Shown here one piece after another: positions 35,955 through 43,583 of a stretch of 64,000 nt of DNA. Source of the stretch: Chitinophaga silvatica. GTDB taxonomy: Bacteria; Bacteroidota; Bacteroidia; Chitinophagales; Chitinophagaceae. The notes under the pieces were generated by a model. It was not told the origin of the DNA and made no database searches. It worked only from the letters and a program-made list of their open reading frames with translations. The stretch spans positions 62,001 to 126,000 of the forward strand of contig NZ_QPMM01000014.1 in the NCBI RefSeq assembly GCF_003419895.1, given 5' to 3'. Position numbers and translations under genes: made by a program. Position 1 is the first letter of the stretch. Every line of letters begins with the position of its first letter.

Positions 35955-37550
35955 ATGAAAACAACCAACAACATGAAAAAGTTATTTGCTATCATATTAG
36001 GTGCGGGTATGCTAACCAGTGTAGGATGTAAAAAATCCTTGCTGGATGTAGAAAATCCTGGCGCTTACAGTTACGAAACTTATTTTACAGATGCACCACA
36101 GATCAATGAGGCAGTTATTGCCACTTATGCTGTGTTTCTGCATAATGGAATGTGGTCGAGGGAGTATTACTTTATAATGGATCTGATGGGTAATGATGCC
36201 AAACGTGATGCTCCATTACAGGGAGATATTAGGCCGCTATCCGATTTTACTTTTACTCCTGCCAATAGTATTCTTACTAACCTCTGGTCTGGCTTATATC
36301 GCATGGTATTGCGTTCTAACGTAGTAATAGACAGGGCTAATGCCTGGAATCCTACAACGGATGCCAACAAAGCTTTAAAGAAACAATATATTGCTGAAGC
36401 CAAGTTCATGAGAGGTTATGCTAATATGCAACTGGTTACCCTATGGGGCCGTGTTCCATTACGTAGCAGTTATATCGAATCTATCACTAACCTGTATCCT
36501 AAGCGTAATAGTGTAGAAGAACTCTGGGCGGCCGTGGAAGCTGATCTGAAAGATGCCGTTACTGATTTGCCATTACCAAAAGATCAGGCATCTTCCGACC
36601 TGGGCAGGGCCAACAAAGGATCTGCTATCGCCTTGTTGGGAAGAGCATACCTCTATCAGAAAAAATACCAGGATGCCAATACAACTTTATTGGCGCTAAC
36701 AAAAGCTCCGTATACTTACAGCTTAAGTACCAAATTTGATGATTTGTTTAGTCAAACCAATCAGAACAATCCGGAAATTGTATTCCAGGTTATGCATGCT
36801 ACATGGACCGATTGGGGAATAGGTAACCAATACTATGTATTTGGTGGACAGGAAACCTGGGGTGGTAAGGCAACACATAGCGACAGGGCGCAGGAGTATG
36901 GGTTTAACGACTGGCGTAACGTTTTTGTTTCTGATGCTTTGGTGCAGGCTTATAAATATAAAAACGAGAAGAATGAGGATTATATAGATCCGCGTGCCAA
37001 GTCTACTTTCTATGGAGATGCCGCCAGTGGTGGTAAAACAGATTACTGCAACCATTGTGCTGAGGGTACTATTCCTTTTCCATTTACAGAAAGTGAAGGA
37101 GGGTATCGCTGGAGGAAGTATCAGTATTATGAAGATGTAAAAAGTTATGGTGGTCCGCAGAGTGGTATAAATTCTCTGGTGATCAGGTATGCAGATGTAT
37201 TGTTGATGATTGCTGAAACCTATATCCAGCAAAATGATCCAAACTCAGCACAACCTTATATCAATGATGTGCGTAAGCGTGCAGGGGCATTTGAGTACAC
37301 AACACTTGGTGGCAAAGATAATGCTATGCAGTTGCTGATGAGAGAGCGCCGTTTGGAATTAGCGGGTGAGCAAAGCCGGTATTTCGATCTACTGCGCTGG
37401 GGGCTTCTGAAAACAGTTTTGAATGCTGAGTTGAAGGATCAATATGAAGCTGAAACTTTCCAGGATAAGAATGTACTGCTACCAATTCCTCAACAGGAAA
37501 AAGATACTAACCCGAACGTGAGCGGGGATGTAGCGAATAGCTGGAACTAA
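35955..37550 (+). CDS. SusD/RagB-family surface glycan-binding lipoprotein
   Basis: 531 residues. Lipobox SVGC with Cys25 (counted from ATG 35955; ATG 35973 is an equally good start). SusD signatures: LDVENPGAYSYETYF, LWSGLYRMVLRSNVVID, EAKFMRGYANMQLVTLWG, RYADVLLMIAETYIQ, VRKRAG and RRLELAGEQSRYFDLLRW. It forms the hinged lid over the SusC barrel and captures the glycan at the cell surface. It is the last gene of the GH31-SusC-SusD unit. Confidence 0.95.
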   Translation: MKTTNNMKKLFAIILGAGMLTSVGCKKSLLDVENPGAYSYETYFTDAPQINEAVIATYAVFLHNGMWSREYYFIMDLMGNDAKRDAPLQGDIRPLSDFTFTPANSILTNLWSGLYRMVLRSNVVIDRANAWNPTTDANKALKKQYIAEAKFMRGYANMQLVTLWGRVPLRSSYIESITNLYPKRNSVEELWAAVEADLKDAVTDLPLPKDQASSDLGRANKGSAIALLGRAYLYQKKYQDANTTLLALTKAPYTYSLSTKFDDLFSQTNQNNPEIVFQVMHATWTDWGIGNQYYVFGGQETWGGKATHSDRAQEYGFNDWRNVFVSDALVQAYKYKNEKNEDYIDPRAKSTFYGDAASGGKTDYCNHCAEGTIPFPFTESEGGYRWRKYQYYEDVKSYGGPQSGINSLVIRYADVLLMIAETYIQQNDPNSAQPYINDVRKRAGAFEYTTLGGKDNAMQLLMRERRLELAGEQSRYFDLLRWGLLKTVLNAELKDQYEAETFQDKNVLLPIPQQEKDTNPNVSGDVANSWN

Positions 37551-37570
37551 ATATCACGTACTTGCAAATC

Positions 37571-37603
37571 AGGACGTCTCAATATTATTGAGGCGTCCTT
37601 TTT
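37571..37603 (+). terminator. Rho-independent terminator
   Basis: GGACGTCTCAAT (37572-37583) pairs with ATTGAGGCGTCC (37587-37598) with one wobble, followed by a T-run. Ends the PUL transcript. Confidence 0.8.
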
Positions 37604-37669
37604 ATTTGCAAGTATTATTCATTAGGTCAATAACAAGCTTAGAAAGCCGGCTATAATAACGATATGTCA

Positions 37670-38257
37670 TTATTCTTCACTTAAGCCAAATATTTTAGCT
37701 ACTTCCTGGTAATTATTCCAGTTGATGGCAGCCTGACGGCCGAGGTTATTACCAGGTATCACTACTACTCTTAATGAGATTAATGGTGCAGCCGGTACTG
37801 CATTGGTAGAGAGGCTAAATCTTACGACAGCCTGACCAGTAGCGATGCTCACTGCGAAAAACCTGCTGGGGCCGCCCTCATAATAAGACGCTGGAAAGGC
37901 AGTCCATGGTTCACCGAAGAGTAAACTACCATACACCATCACAACACCGTTATCAATCACCGCTTTAGTAATTTCCGGCATGTTTAGTCTTGTTTGTTTA
38001 TAATTGGTTCCATACATCACTGTGTCTTTCCAGGTAATATTTGCAGGTTGAAATGTTCGTGAGCCTACATTGGCATTTCCTTGGGGCCCCTGAGCTCCAG
38101 TAGCTCCGGTAGCACCAGTAGCTCCGGTGGCGCCAGTAGCACCAGTTGCGCCGGTAGCACCAGATGGGCCAGCCGGACCTTCTTTTGAACAGGACATTAC
38201 CATTGTAATGAATAATAACGAACAGATAAATGGTTTGATAACTTTCATGATATTCAA
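37670..38257 (-). CDS. Collagen-like lipoprotein
   Basis: 195 residues. Lipobox VMSC (Cys23) is followed at once by a collagen-like Gly-X-Y tract of about 11 triplets (GPA GPS, seven GAT units, GAQ GPQ) and then a compact beta domain of about 135 residues (RTFQPANITWKDTVM...). The tract should form a trimeric stalk that lifts the head domain off the membrane. Such proteins are common surface lipoproteins in Bacteroidota, with unknown ligands. The codon repeat invites length change by slippage. Confidence 0.8.
   Translation of the reverse strand: MNIMKVIKPFICSLLFITMVMSCSKEGPAGPSGATGATGATGATGATGATGATGAQGPQGNANVGSRTFQPANITWKDTVMYGTNYKQTRLNMPEITKAVIDNGVVMVYGSLLFGEPWTAFPASYYEGGPSRFFAVSIATGQAVVRFSLSTNAVPAAPLISLRVVVIPGNNLGRQAAINWNNYQEVAKIFGLSEE
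38099..38161. repeat. In-gene 9-bp tandem repeat (seven Gly-Ala-Thr units)
   Basis: Seven consecutive 9-nt units, each coding Gly-Ala-Thr on the minus strand, with synonymous variation (GGT/GGC/GGA GCT/GCA/GCC ACC/ACT). The variation shows the repeat is maintained at protein level. Confidence 0.85.
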
Positions 38258-38437
38258 TGTTTATAATGGATAGGAGATATATGAATTTGGAAAAGCTCCT
38301 TTTTGGAAGAATTGCTACAAAGCAAAGCGGAAATTACTAACAGTAAAGCAGCTACGAAAAAATAGCTGGCAAATGGTATTTATTTTTTGATAAGTGGTAT
38401 TATTGATCTGAAAAGTGATATTTAGTAAAAAATCGCA

Positions 38438-38485
38438 TTCCTGAATAACTTTAGCAAAGGAGTAGTAACTAACCTGCGTTTATAT
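38438..38485 (+). pseudogene. 48-bp relic of a susC 3' region
   Basis: This segment matches 35740-35787 of the upstream SusC gene at 46 of 48 positions (coding FLN[SN]FSKGVVTNLRLY). Similarity stops sharply on both sides. The surrounding 38258-38583 otherwise holds no gene and is A+T-rich. It is a duplication scar or the last trace of a second, nearly identical SusC. Confidence 0.7.
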
Positions 38486-38583
38486 TTCTATAGAGTTATA
38501 TGTGGTCAATTGAAGTGGTAATAATCTATCTTTTGTAGATGATTTTTCTGATATTAAAGAATATTTTCTCAATAAGTCGTCTG

Positions 38584-38808
38584 TTATTCGTTATGATTTC
38601 GCCATTTTTTACTGAGTAAGCGGCTTTCTTCCTGTCTGAGTTCCAGTGGAGCTATTACTTTGTCCTTTGCAAGTTGTTGATGTATGTTATAATTCTGTTG
38701 GGCAAGTTTGAGATCTTCTTTAATCATTTCTTGTTGAATTAATAACTTTTCTTTTTGATGCCCTAGATATGCGAGATTTTGCTTTTTCTGCGCTATTTGA
38801 TCTTTCAT
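38584..38808 (-). pseudogene. Fragment of an HlyD-family secretion adaptor
   Basis: A 74-residue frame with strong coiled-coil character (AQKKQNLAYLGHQKEKLLIQ, QQNYNIHQQLAKDKVIAPLEL) and the HlyD/bacteriocin-export adaptor pattern. Intact HlyD proteins are about 300-430 residues; here the membrane helix, lipoyl and barrel domains are missing on both sides. The last residues (KWRNHNE) look out of frame. It starts inside the stop codon of the preceding GT2 fragment. Confidence 0.65.
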
Positions 38809-38972
38809 TTCTCATTCATTCTTACAATTCCATCTTCGGAATTGCAATCAAGTATTACAAATTCCAGATTATCGTAAGTAGTATTATCGGCAATATTCTG
38901 AAGTAGGGTTTGACGTAAATGGTGCAATCTACCCATACAAACTGTGCAAAATGATATTTTTAATGGCTCCAT
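38805..38972 (-). pseudogene. N-terminal fragment of a GT2-family glycosyltransferase
   Basis: A 55-codon frame, ATG at 38972 and TGA at 38807-38805. The product begins LKISFCTVCMGRLHHLRQTL and continues with NLEFVILDCNSEDG, the nucleotide-binding start of a GT-A glycosyltransferase that normally runs 250 residues or more. It ends after five unrelated residues. The start is 3 bp after the TlpA stop codon, so it was once part of that operon. Confidence 0.65.
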
Positions 38973-38975
38973 ATT

Positions 38976-40403
38976 TTACTTATTTTCAGAGAGTTTGTTG
39001 AGCTGAAATACCAAACCAGGATTGTTAGGTCGTGATGCTTTGGCTGCAATTACCTGTGATTGTTTTCCCATCAATAAGTAATGTGGAATTGGAGGAATAC
39101 CTAAGGCCCTTGATAATGCTGAATTATGAGATTCTATCATCAGATAATGAGTACCAATACCATTTAAACCCGTCTTAGATATTGCTTTCAACCACTTCTC
39201 CTTATCCGCATCTATGGATATATATATAAATGAAATGTTCTTATTTTTAAAAGTGCTATCCAAACGAATCGAAAAAGGTATTAGAGCGATGCACGGAACA
39301 CACCAGCTGGCCCAAAAATCTGTATAGATAACTTTACCTTTATTTTGTGTTAAAATCTCATGCCAGTTGATTGTGTCACCAGTTACGGAAATGAACCTGG
39401 TATTTAGTATAGTGTCTGCAGTTGTAATGGCCATACTTCTTTTATACAAGCTGTCGATATACTTTTTATATGAGCTGTCATAACAATCTGTTGTGAATCT
39501 TTTTAAGTATACCTCGAAATTTGGCAACCCTCTATTCATATTATCTTTAATCAACTTAAACAATACACGGTCTTTTGTCTTTCCTTTGAAAAAATTTCGG
39601 GCTGTATCATATAGTGCATAAGTCTCATTATCTTTTCCCAGTGAATCTCTGCATAGAAAACGATTATAAAAGTAGCAAGCATCCAGATAATTTAGTGAAA
39701 TGACACAGTCATCACAATTAAAAGCAGATTTAAGACTATAAAGTGTGTCTATATATGATACAGGTACTTTGTTGAAATCAAAATTATCTGTGGAATAGGG
39801 TGACAATAAATCATCATAATATCCATAAAGAATGTCTGTTTCACTAAAAAATTTTAAAGCTTTGGTAACAGGATGATCTTTTGAATATTGATTATTGAAT
39901 GACTTTCTTTCTATGTACTTATCTCTAATGAAATTCATGAAGAAATTGAAATTGATCCCATTGTTAATGTTGTATGATGAGAAAACATATCCCTTTTCAT
40001 GTTCCAGCGTAGTGAGGAAATTCAGGTCATTTGGATGTTTGCCGTTGAAATAATAGGCATCGGCATATTGAGGATGTGGGCTAACCTCAACCTCATCGCC
40101 TGGATATAGTATGGCAGGTGAAAAGTTGCGATTCTTATCAAATGCAATTCTTACAGGAAGATTCGTATATATTACTTCGCGAAATCTCGTTTTAGTTGAG
40201 TCAGGTGTAATAAAAACGCCGATGAGATCATTGTTTTGATTTACATAAGAAAAATGAAGGAACTCAGTTAGGTTTCCGGAAATTACTATAGAGTCATTTT
40301 GTATTTTGTATGAGTTTGCATGAGGTGCTGAACAGGAAATTATTCCAATTAAAATACTGCTAATAATTAAGCTAAAGGATTGGCTAATACTTTTATTAAT
40401 CAT
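38976..40403 (-). CDS. TlpA-like thioredoxin lipoprotein
   Basis: 475 residues. Lipoprotein signal with probable lipid Cys24 (GIISC). A long N-terminal region (about 30-330) with a beta start and helical middle precedes a thioredoxin domain with WCVPC (Cys368, Cys371) in FWASWCVPCIALIPF and the PIPHYLLM cis-Pro strand. This arrangement is typical of TlpA proteins found beside C39/VKOR proteins in peptide-export loci. It is the only gene of this cassette that still looks whole. A broken paralogue lies at 43.3 kb. Confidence 0.8.
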   Translation of the reverse strand: MINKSISQSFSLIISSILIGIISCSAPHANSYKIQNDSIVISGNLTEFLHFSYVNQNNDLIGVFITPDSTKTRFREVIYTNLPVRIAFDKNRNFSPAILYPGDEVEVSPHPQYADAYYFNGKHPNDLNFLTTLEHEKGYVFSSYNINNGINFNFFMNFIRDKYIERKSFNNQYSKDHPVTKALKFFSETDILYGYYDDLLSPYSTDNFDFNKVPVSYIDTLYSLKSAFNCDDCVISLNYLDACYFYNRFLCRDSLGKDNETYALYDTARNFFKGKTKDRVLFKLIKDNMNRGLPNFEVYLKRFTTDCYDSSYKKYIDSLYKRSMAITTADTILNTRFISVTGDTINWHEILTQNKGKVIYTDFWASWCVPCIALIPFSIRLDSTFKNKNISFIYISIDADKEKWLKAISKTGLNGIGTHYLMIESHNSALSRALGIPPIPHYLLMGKQSQVIAAKASRPNNPGLVFQLNKLSENK

Positions 40404-40413
40404 TTCTTATCTG

Positions 40414-41042
40414 TTACATTTGAATAAGTGGGGTAAGGTTACATACTTCTCTTAGAACAAGAAGGCCACAGATTAAAATACCAATAAAATTTATACCTAA
40501 CGATGCTGAATATATCCATCTGTCGGAAATATTCTTAAATGTCCTTAAAAAAGCGGAAGTAAATCCTGAAATAGTGAAGTGTGAATTATAATAATTAAAT
40601 GAAGTTTCTTTATCACTTCATTTCTTCTGGCTACTTTATAATTTGCCTCTCCACTGGTTATTCCTCCCTCTGCTAATAACACTACACTTTCCCATTTTTG
40701 TAAGAAATAATCCCGGGTGATCCATTTTTTAATTCCTTGGGTATCAATATATCTTATCGATTCATTTTTCATTTCTGTTACCAAGATAAATTGACGCCCA
40801 TTTTTCTTCAGAAATGTTAAAAAGGGGAGTGGTAACTCTTCAAAATGATTAAGTGGTACTTTTAGTGCCGTGGATTCAATATTCCATTTTTTTAATGAAT
40901 CGGAATTACTTAATAAACTTGGATAATTAGGATGAGTGTGTATGGCTTCTTTAACTGAATTAAAAGTTACCTTTACCTTCAGCTGTTTCAGAAATTCAAA
41001 CGTTACAATTGAATTGTCTGTTGGCAAAAGTAAATTTTGCAT
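40414..41042 (-). pseudogene. Truncated, frameshifted C39-like/VKOR-type membrane protein
   Basis: ATG 41042 opens a 165-codon frame (stop at 40545) with a C39-peptidase-like domain that lacks the catalytic Cys (LLLPTDNSIVTFEFLKQL, HPNYPSLLS, FILVTEMKN, IKKWITRDYFLQKWESVVLL). This is the usual N-terminus of VKOR-type thiol oxidases of about 500 residues. The frame breaks at a T6 run (40547-40552). One extra T would let it run on as LRTFKNISDRWIYSASLGIN and a membrane helix (FIGILICGLLVLREV) to a stop at 40416-40414. Even then the VKOR CXXC region is absent, so the gene is broken twice. Confidence 0.65.
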
Positions 41043-41217
41043 AACTGGAATTACTGTACTATTGTAGATTAACAACTTTCCGAGTAATACAGATTAATTT
41101 TTGCTACTGGGGTAAATGCCTGGCTAACTATAAAGTAATAATACAATAATTTTTTAAATATGCAAATATGATAAGTTTAGTATATCTTCTGATGCATTAA
41201 ATAAATCGAAGAAAGAT

Positions 41218-41850
41218 TTATCCCTTCTTCGCCACAATAATCAAATCAACTACCTTAACTCCATTAGTCATTGTACTTAATTTCTTTCGATTGTCTATAA
41301 CTGTAAAACCATTGGCTAGTAAAGTTTGTACCAGATAGTCTTCCTGGTGGTAGTAAATATACAGTTCATCGCCGGATGAAGATTTCTGAATACCTGATTC
41401 CAGATAATCCCCTTCCATTGTACTGATATAAAGTATACCTCCTTTCGTTAGTTTTAAACTACTATCAATAATAAACTGAATAGTGTTTTCTTTAGAGAAA
41501 TAGGGGAGGCCAAATCCACAAACGATGGCGTCATATGAACCTGGCATTGTGCTGATATCCCGGCCGTCCATAATCTCGCACTTGGCAGATGGATTGTTTT
41601 GTCTGGCCAACTCAATCATTTTAGGTGCAAGGTCTGTTGCCGTTATTTTATAGTCCGGGGATTGCTGCAAGAGATATTTGGTAATATTGCCGGGGCCACA
41701 GGCAATTTCCAGTATACTTGCCTGAGGAGAAGTAAGGTTGGCACATAAAAGATCTAGAGAATCTTTATACAGGCTAACGTCCATAAATTTGTTCTCATAG
41801 GCAGTTGCATGTTTGTCGAATAGCGCAACAGCCTGATTTGTATAATCCAT
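41218..41850 (-). CDS. Class I SAM-dependent methyltransferase
   Basis: 210 residues, cytoplasmic. Motif I ILEIACGPGNITKYLL, motif II ATDLAPKMIELARQNN, acidic MDGRDIS and YDAIVCGFGLPYF (post-I and motif IV region) define the Rossmann methyltransferase fold. The substrate is not readable; the closest style is UbiE/Methyltransf_25-like small-molecule enzymes. It is divergent from the DUF2809 gene and not obviously tied to the peptide-export relics downstream. Confidence 0.8.
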   Translation of the reverse strand: MDYTNQAVALFDKHATAYENKFMDVSLYKDSLDLLCANLTSPQASILEIACGPGNITKYLLQQSPDYKITATDLAPKMIELARQNNPSAKCEIMDGRDISTMPGSYDAIVCGFGLPYFSKENTIQFIIDSSLKLTKGGILYISTMEGDYLESGIQKSSSGDELYIYYHQEDYLVQTLLANGFTVIDNRKKLSTMTNGVKVVDLIIVAKKG

Positions 41851-41917
41851 TTTCTTTTTATTTATCTACAAGATAATAAAAAGAATACTAGTATCATTGT
41901 AACTGTAATTGATAAAG

Positions 41918-42307
41918 ATGTTCCGATTTAACCGCACTTATTTTCTATTAGCGATTGTTTTATTTATTGTTGAAGTATTAATAGCCATATACGTTAAAGA
42001 TTCTATTATTAGGCCCTATGGCGGTGATTTTCTGGTTGTTATCTGGTTGTATTGCTGTGTAATGACAGTATTGAATATCAATAAAACCAAAGTTGCAATT
42101 GGTGTACTTTTGTTTGCTTATCTGATTGAAATCCTGCAATACTTCAAATATGCCCAGCAGTTAGGATTCTCCAATAACAGGGTAGTCATGATAATTTTGG
42201 GTAGCAGCTTCGAATGGGGCGATATGATCGCCTACACGCTGGGTATCCTGCTTGTTTTGCTGGCAGAAAAAGTGCTAGTGCATAATCTGCGTAAAAAGGC
42301 GGCTTAA
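41918..42307 (+). CDS. DUF2809 family membrane protein
   Basis: 129 residues from ATG 41918 (a TTG at 41909 is in frame). Four hydrophobic helices and the DUF2809 features IRPYGGDFLVVIWLYC, LLFAYLIEILQYF and SSFEWGDMIAYTLGILLVL. Role unknown; small inner-membrane protein. A 3' fragment of a close paralogue, with 94 of 102 nt identical over the best part, lies at 43443-43544. Confidence 0.8.
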   Translation: MFRFNRTYFLLAIVLFIVEVLIAIYVKDSIIRPYGGDFLVVIWLYCCVMTVLNINKTKVAIGVLLFAYLIEILQYFKYAQQLGFSNNRVVMIILGSSFEWGDMIAYTLGILLVLLAEKVLVHNLRKKAA

Positions 42308-42371
42308 AATGACAGAAGAATTTTGTTTTTAAGATTTTATCTCAAATCTATAAAATAGATCAACAAAAACG

Positions 42372-42410
42372 AAAGAGGCTGCATCATGTATTTATAATAC
42401 AGCCTCTTTT
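42372..42410. terminator. Bidirectional terminator
   Basis: AAAGAGGCTG (42372-42381) pairs with CAGCCTCTTT (42400-42409), with an inner TGTATT/AATACA helix and T/A runs on both flanks. Lies between DUF2809 and the convergent ArsR gene. Confidence 0.75.
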
Positions 42411-42745
42411 TATTTATTTTGATGTTCGGATATCTTCTTATTCATCAATGCTTCCAGCTTTTGCAATTTGGAAAGCCAGAATCCATCAAAGTAGTTGATC
42501 CATTCCTGTAGCTCATTGAATCCATCCTGTTTTAGAATACAATAACGCTCTCTCCCAATATTCTGAATAGAAATAAAACCTGCACTGTCAAGTATTTTGA
42601 TATGTTTTGAAACAGCAGGACGGCTCATATCGAAATTTTCGGCTAATGAATTAATAGTCAGACTATTTTTTGATAATAGTTGCAAAATCTGCCGTCTGCT
42701 GGGGTCGGCAATGACCTGAAATGGATCTAAAGCGGGGATTGCCAT
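42410..42745 (-). CDS. ArsR-family winged-helix repressor (SRPBCC-linked type)
   Basis: 111 residues: DPFQVIADPSRRQILQLLSK, recognition region SRPAVSKHLKILDSAGFI, wing IGRERYCILK and the W-x-x-x-F-x-x-F-W tail. No metal-binding Cys pair. It follows the SRPBCC gene with 1 bp between them, the reverse of the gene order at 6.3 kb. It is expected to repress the operon through the GTAAC palindromes. Confidence 0.85.
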   Translation of the reverse strand: MAIPALDPFQVIADPSRRQILQLLSKNSLTINSLAENFDMSRPAVSKHIKILDSAGFISIQNIGRERYCILKQDGFNELQEWINYFDGFWLSKLQKLEALMNKKISEHQNK

Positions 42746-42746
42746 A

Positions 42747-43178
42747 TTATTTGGTATTTATTAGTTTGGATAGTCGCTTACCGATTTTTAACCAACCTTT
42801 ATTCATAATGATGTACGGCAGGTAGTTCTTGATTCCTTTGAATCCTTTATGCTCAAGGGTTAAAAGTGTTCCATTGTCGGTTGGCTCCAAAGTCCAGGTT
42901 ACAATAGAATCCAGCGACGGATGCTCTTTAGACATACCTCCTTGCCAGGAATAAACAAGTTTTCTGTATTCTATAATTTCTAAAACTTCACAGTATACCC
43001 TTCCATCAAAACCCAATTTTAGCTTTGGTTTTGTACCAAATTGAAATTTGTGACCAACTAAGGGTTTGAAATCGTTTGGCATGAGCCATTGAGCCAATAA
43101 TTCCGAATTGGTTAAATAATCCCATACCACAGTAGGAGGGTGGGGGAAAATAAACTGGTGTCTGATTTCCTTCTGCAT
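42747..43178 (-). CDS. SRPBCC / AHSA1-like protein
   Basis: 143 residues: IRHQFIFPHPPTVVWDYLTN, LLAQWLMPNDFKPLVGHKF, the central EVLEIIEYRKLVYSWQGG and TLLTLEHKGFKG. AHSA1-type SRPBCC cup of unknown ligand. It is the first gene of its operon, directly behind the operator-bearing promoter, with ArsR second. Confidence 0.82.
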   Translation of the reverse strand: MQKEIRHQFIFPHPPTVVWDYLTNSELLAQWLMPNDFKPLVGHKFQFGTKPKLKLGFDGRVYCEVLEIIEYRKLVYSWQGGMSKEHPSLDSIVTWTLEPTDNGTLLTLEHKGFKGIKNYLPYIIMNKGWLKIGKRLSKLINTK

Positions 43179-43183
43179 AATAT

Positions 43184-43232
43184 GTAACTTAAAAGTTACA
43201 CAAACTTAAATGTAACTTTTGAGTTACCCAAA
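43184..43232 (-). promoter_or_regulatory. Bacteroidota promoter with paired ArsR operators (GTAAC type)
   Basis: On the minus strand -33 TTTG (43229-43232) and -7 TAAGTTTG (43201-43208) are 20 nt apart. Two perfect 5-6-5 palindromes, GTAACTTTTGAGTTAC (43212-43227) and GTAACTTAAAAGTTAC (43184-43199), lie on either side of the -7 box, 28 bp apart. Confidence 0.78.
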
Positions 43233-43291
43233 TTTTTTTTGAAAATCCTTGTGTTCCTAATATTGGTACTATTTAATTTCGGTGAGCTTAG

Positions 43292-43430
43292 TTAGTTATT
43301 CGTCAAAAATGTATTATCAGGCCAAAATGCCTGGGAAGCAATCATCTGCGGTTGTCTTACTACTAATAAGTAATGTGGTATTGGTCTAATGCTTTTGATA
43401 ATTGTGAATTATGAGATTCTCTCATCAGAA
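43292..43430 (-). pseudogene. C-terminal relic of a TlpA-like gene
   Basis: On the minus strand this reads LMRESHNSQLSKAL in one frame, then IPHYLLVVRQPQMIASQAFW in another, closely matching the intact TlpA at 39.0-39.2 kb (LMIESHNSALSRALGIPPIP and HYLLMGKQSQVIAAKA). A few nucleotides are missing at the frame change. It ends at TAA 43294-43292 and is fused at its 5' side to a DUF2809 fragment. Confidence 0.7.
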
Positions 43431-43432
43431 TG

Positions 43433-43583
43433 TACCCAACATTTAGGCTTCTCCCATAACAGGGTAGTCATGATAGTTTTAGGTAGCAGCGTCGAGTGGG
43501 GCGATATGATCGCCTGCATGCTGGGTATCCTGCTTGTTTTGCTGAAGAAAAAAGGACTAGCCTTTAAAAAGCATGTTCAATAG
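43433..43583 (+). pseudogene. 3' relic of a DUF2809 gene
   Basis: 43443-43544 matches 42161-42262 of the intact DUF2809 gene at 94 of 102 nt with no gaps (LGF[SC-type]...RVVMI-LGSS-EWGDMIA). The first two-thirds of the gene are missing, and the frame before this point runs antisense through the TlpA relic. Its last 27 bp overlap the repeat-protein gene on the other strand. Confidence 0.75.

Noticed and set aside
43389..43583. 64-codon plus-strand frame as an independent small membrane protein gene
   Set aside because: Its first part is antisense to a TlpA relic and its second part is a truncated DUF2809 copy; better called a pseudogene fusion.
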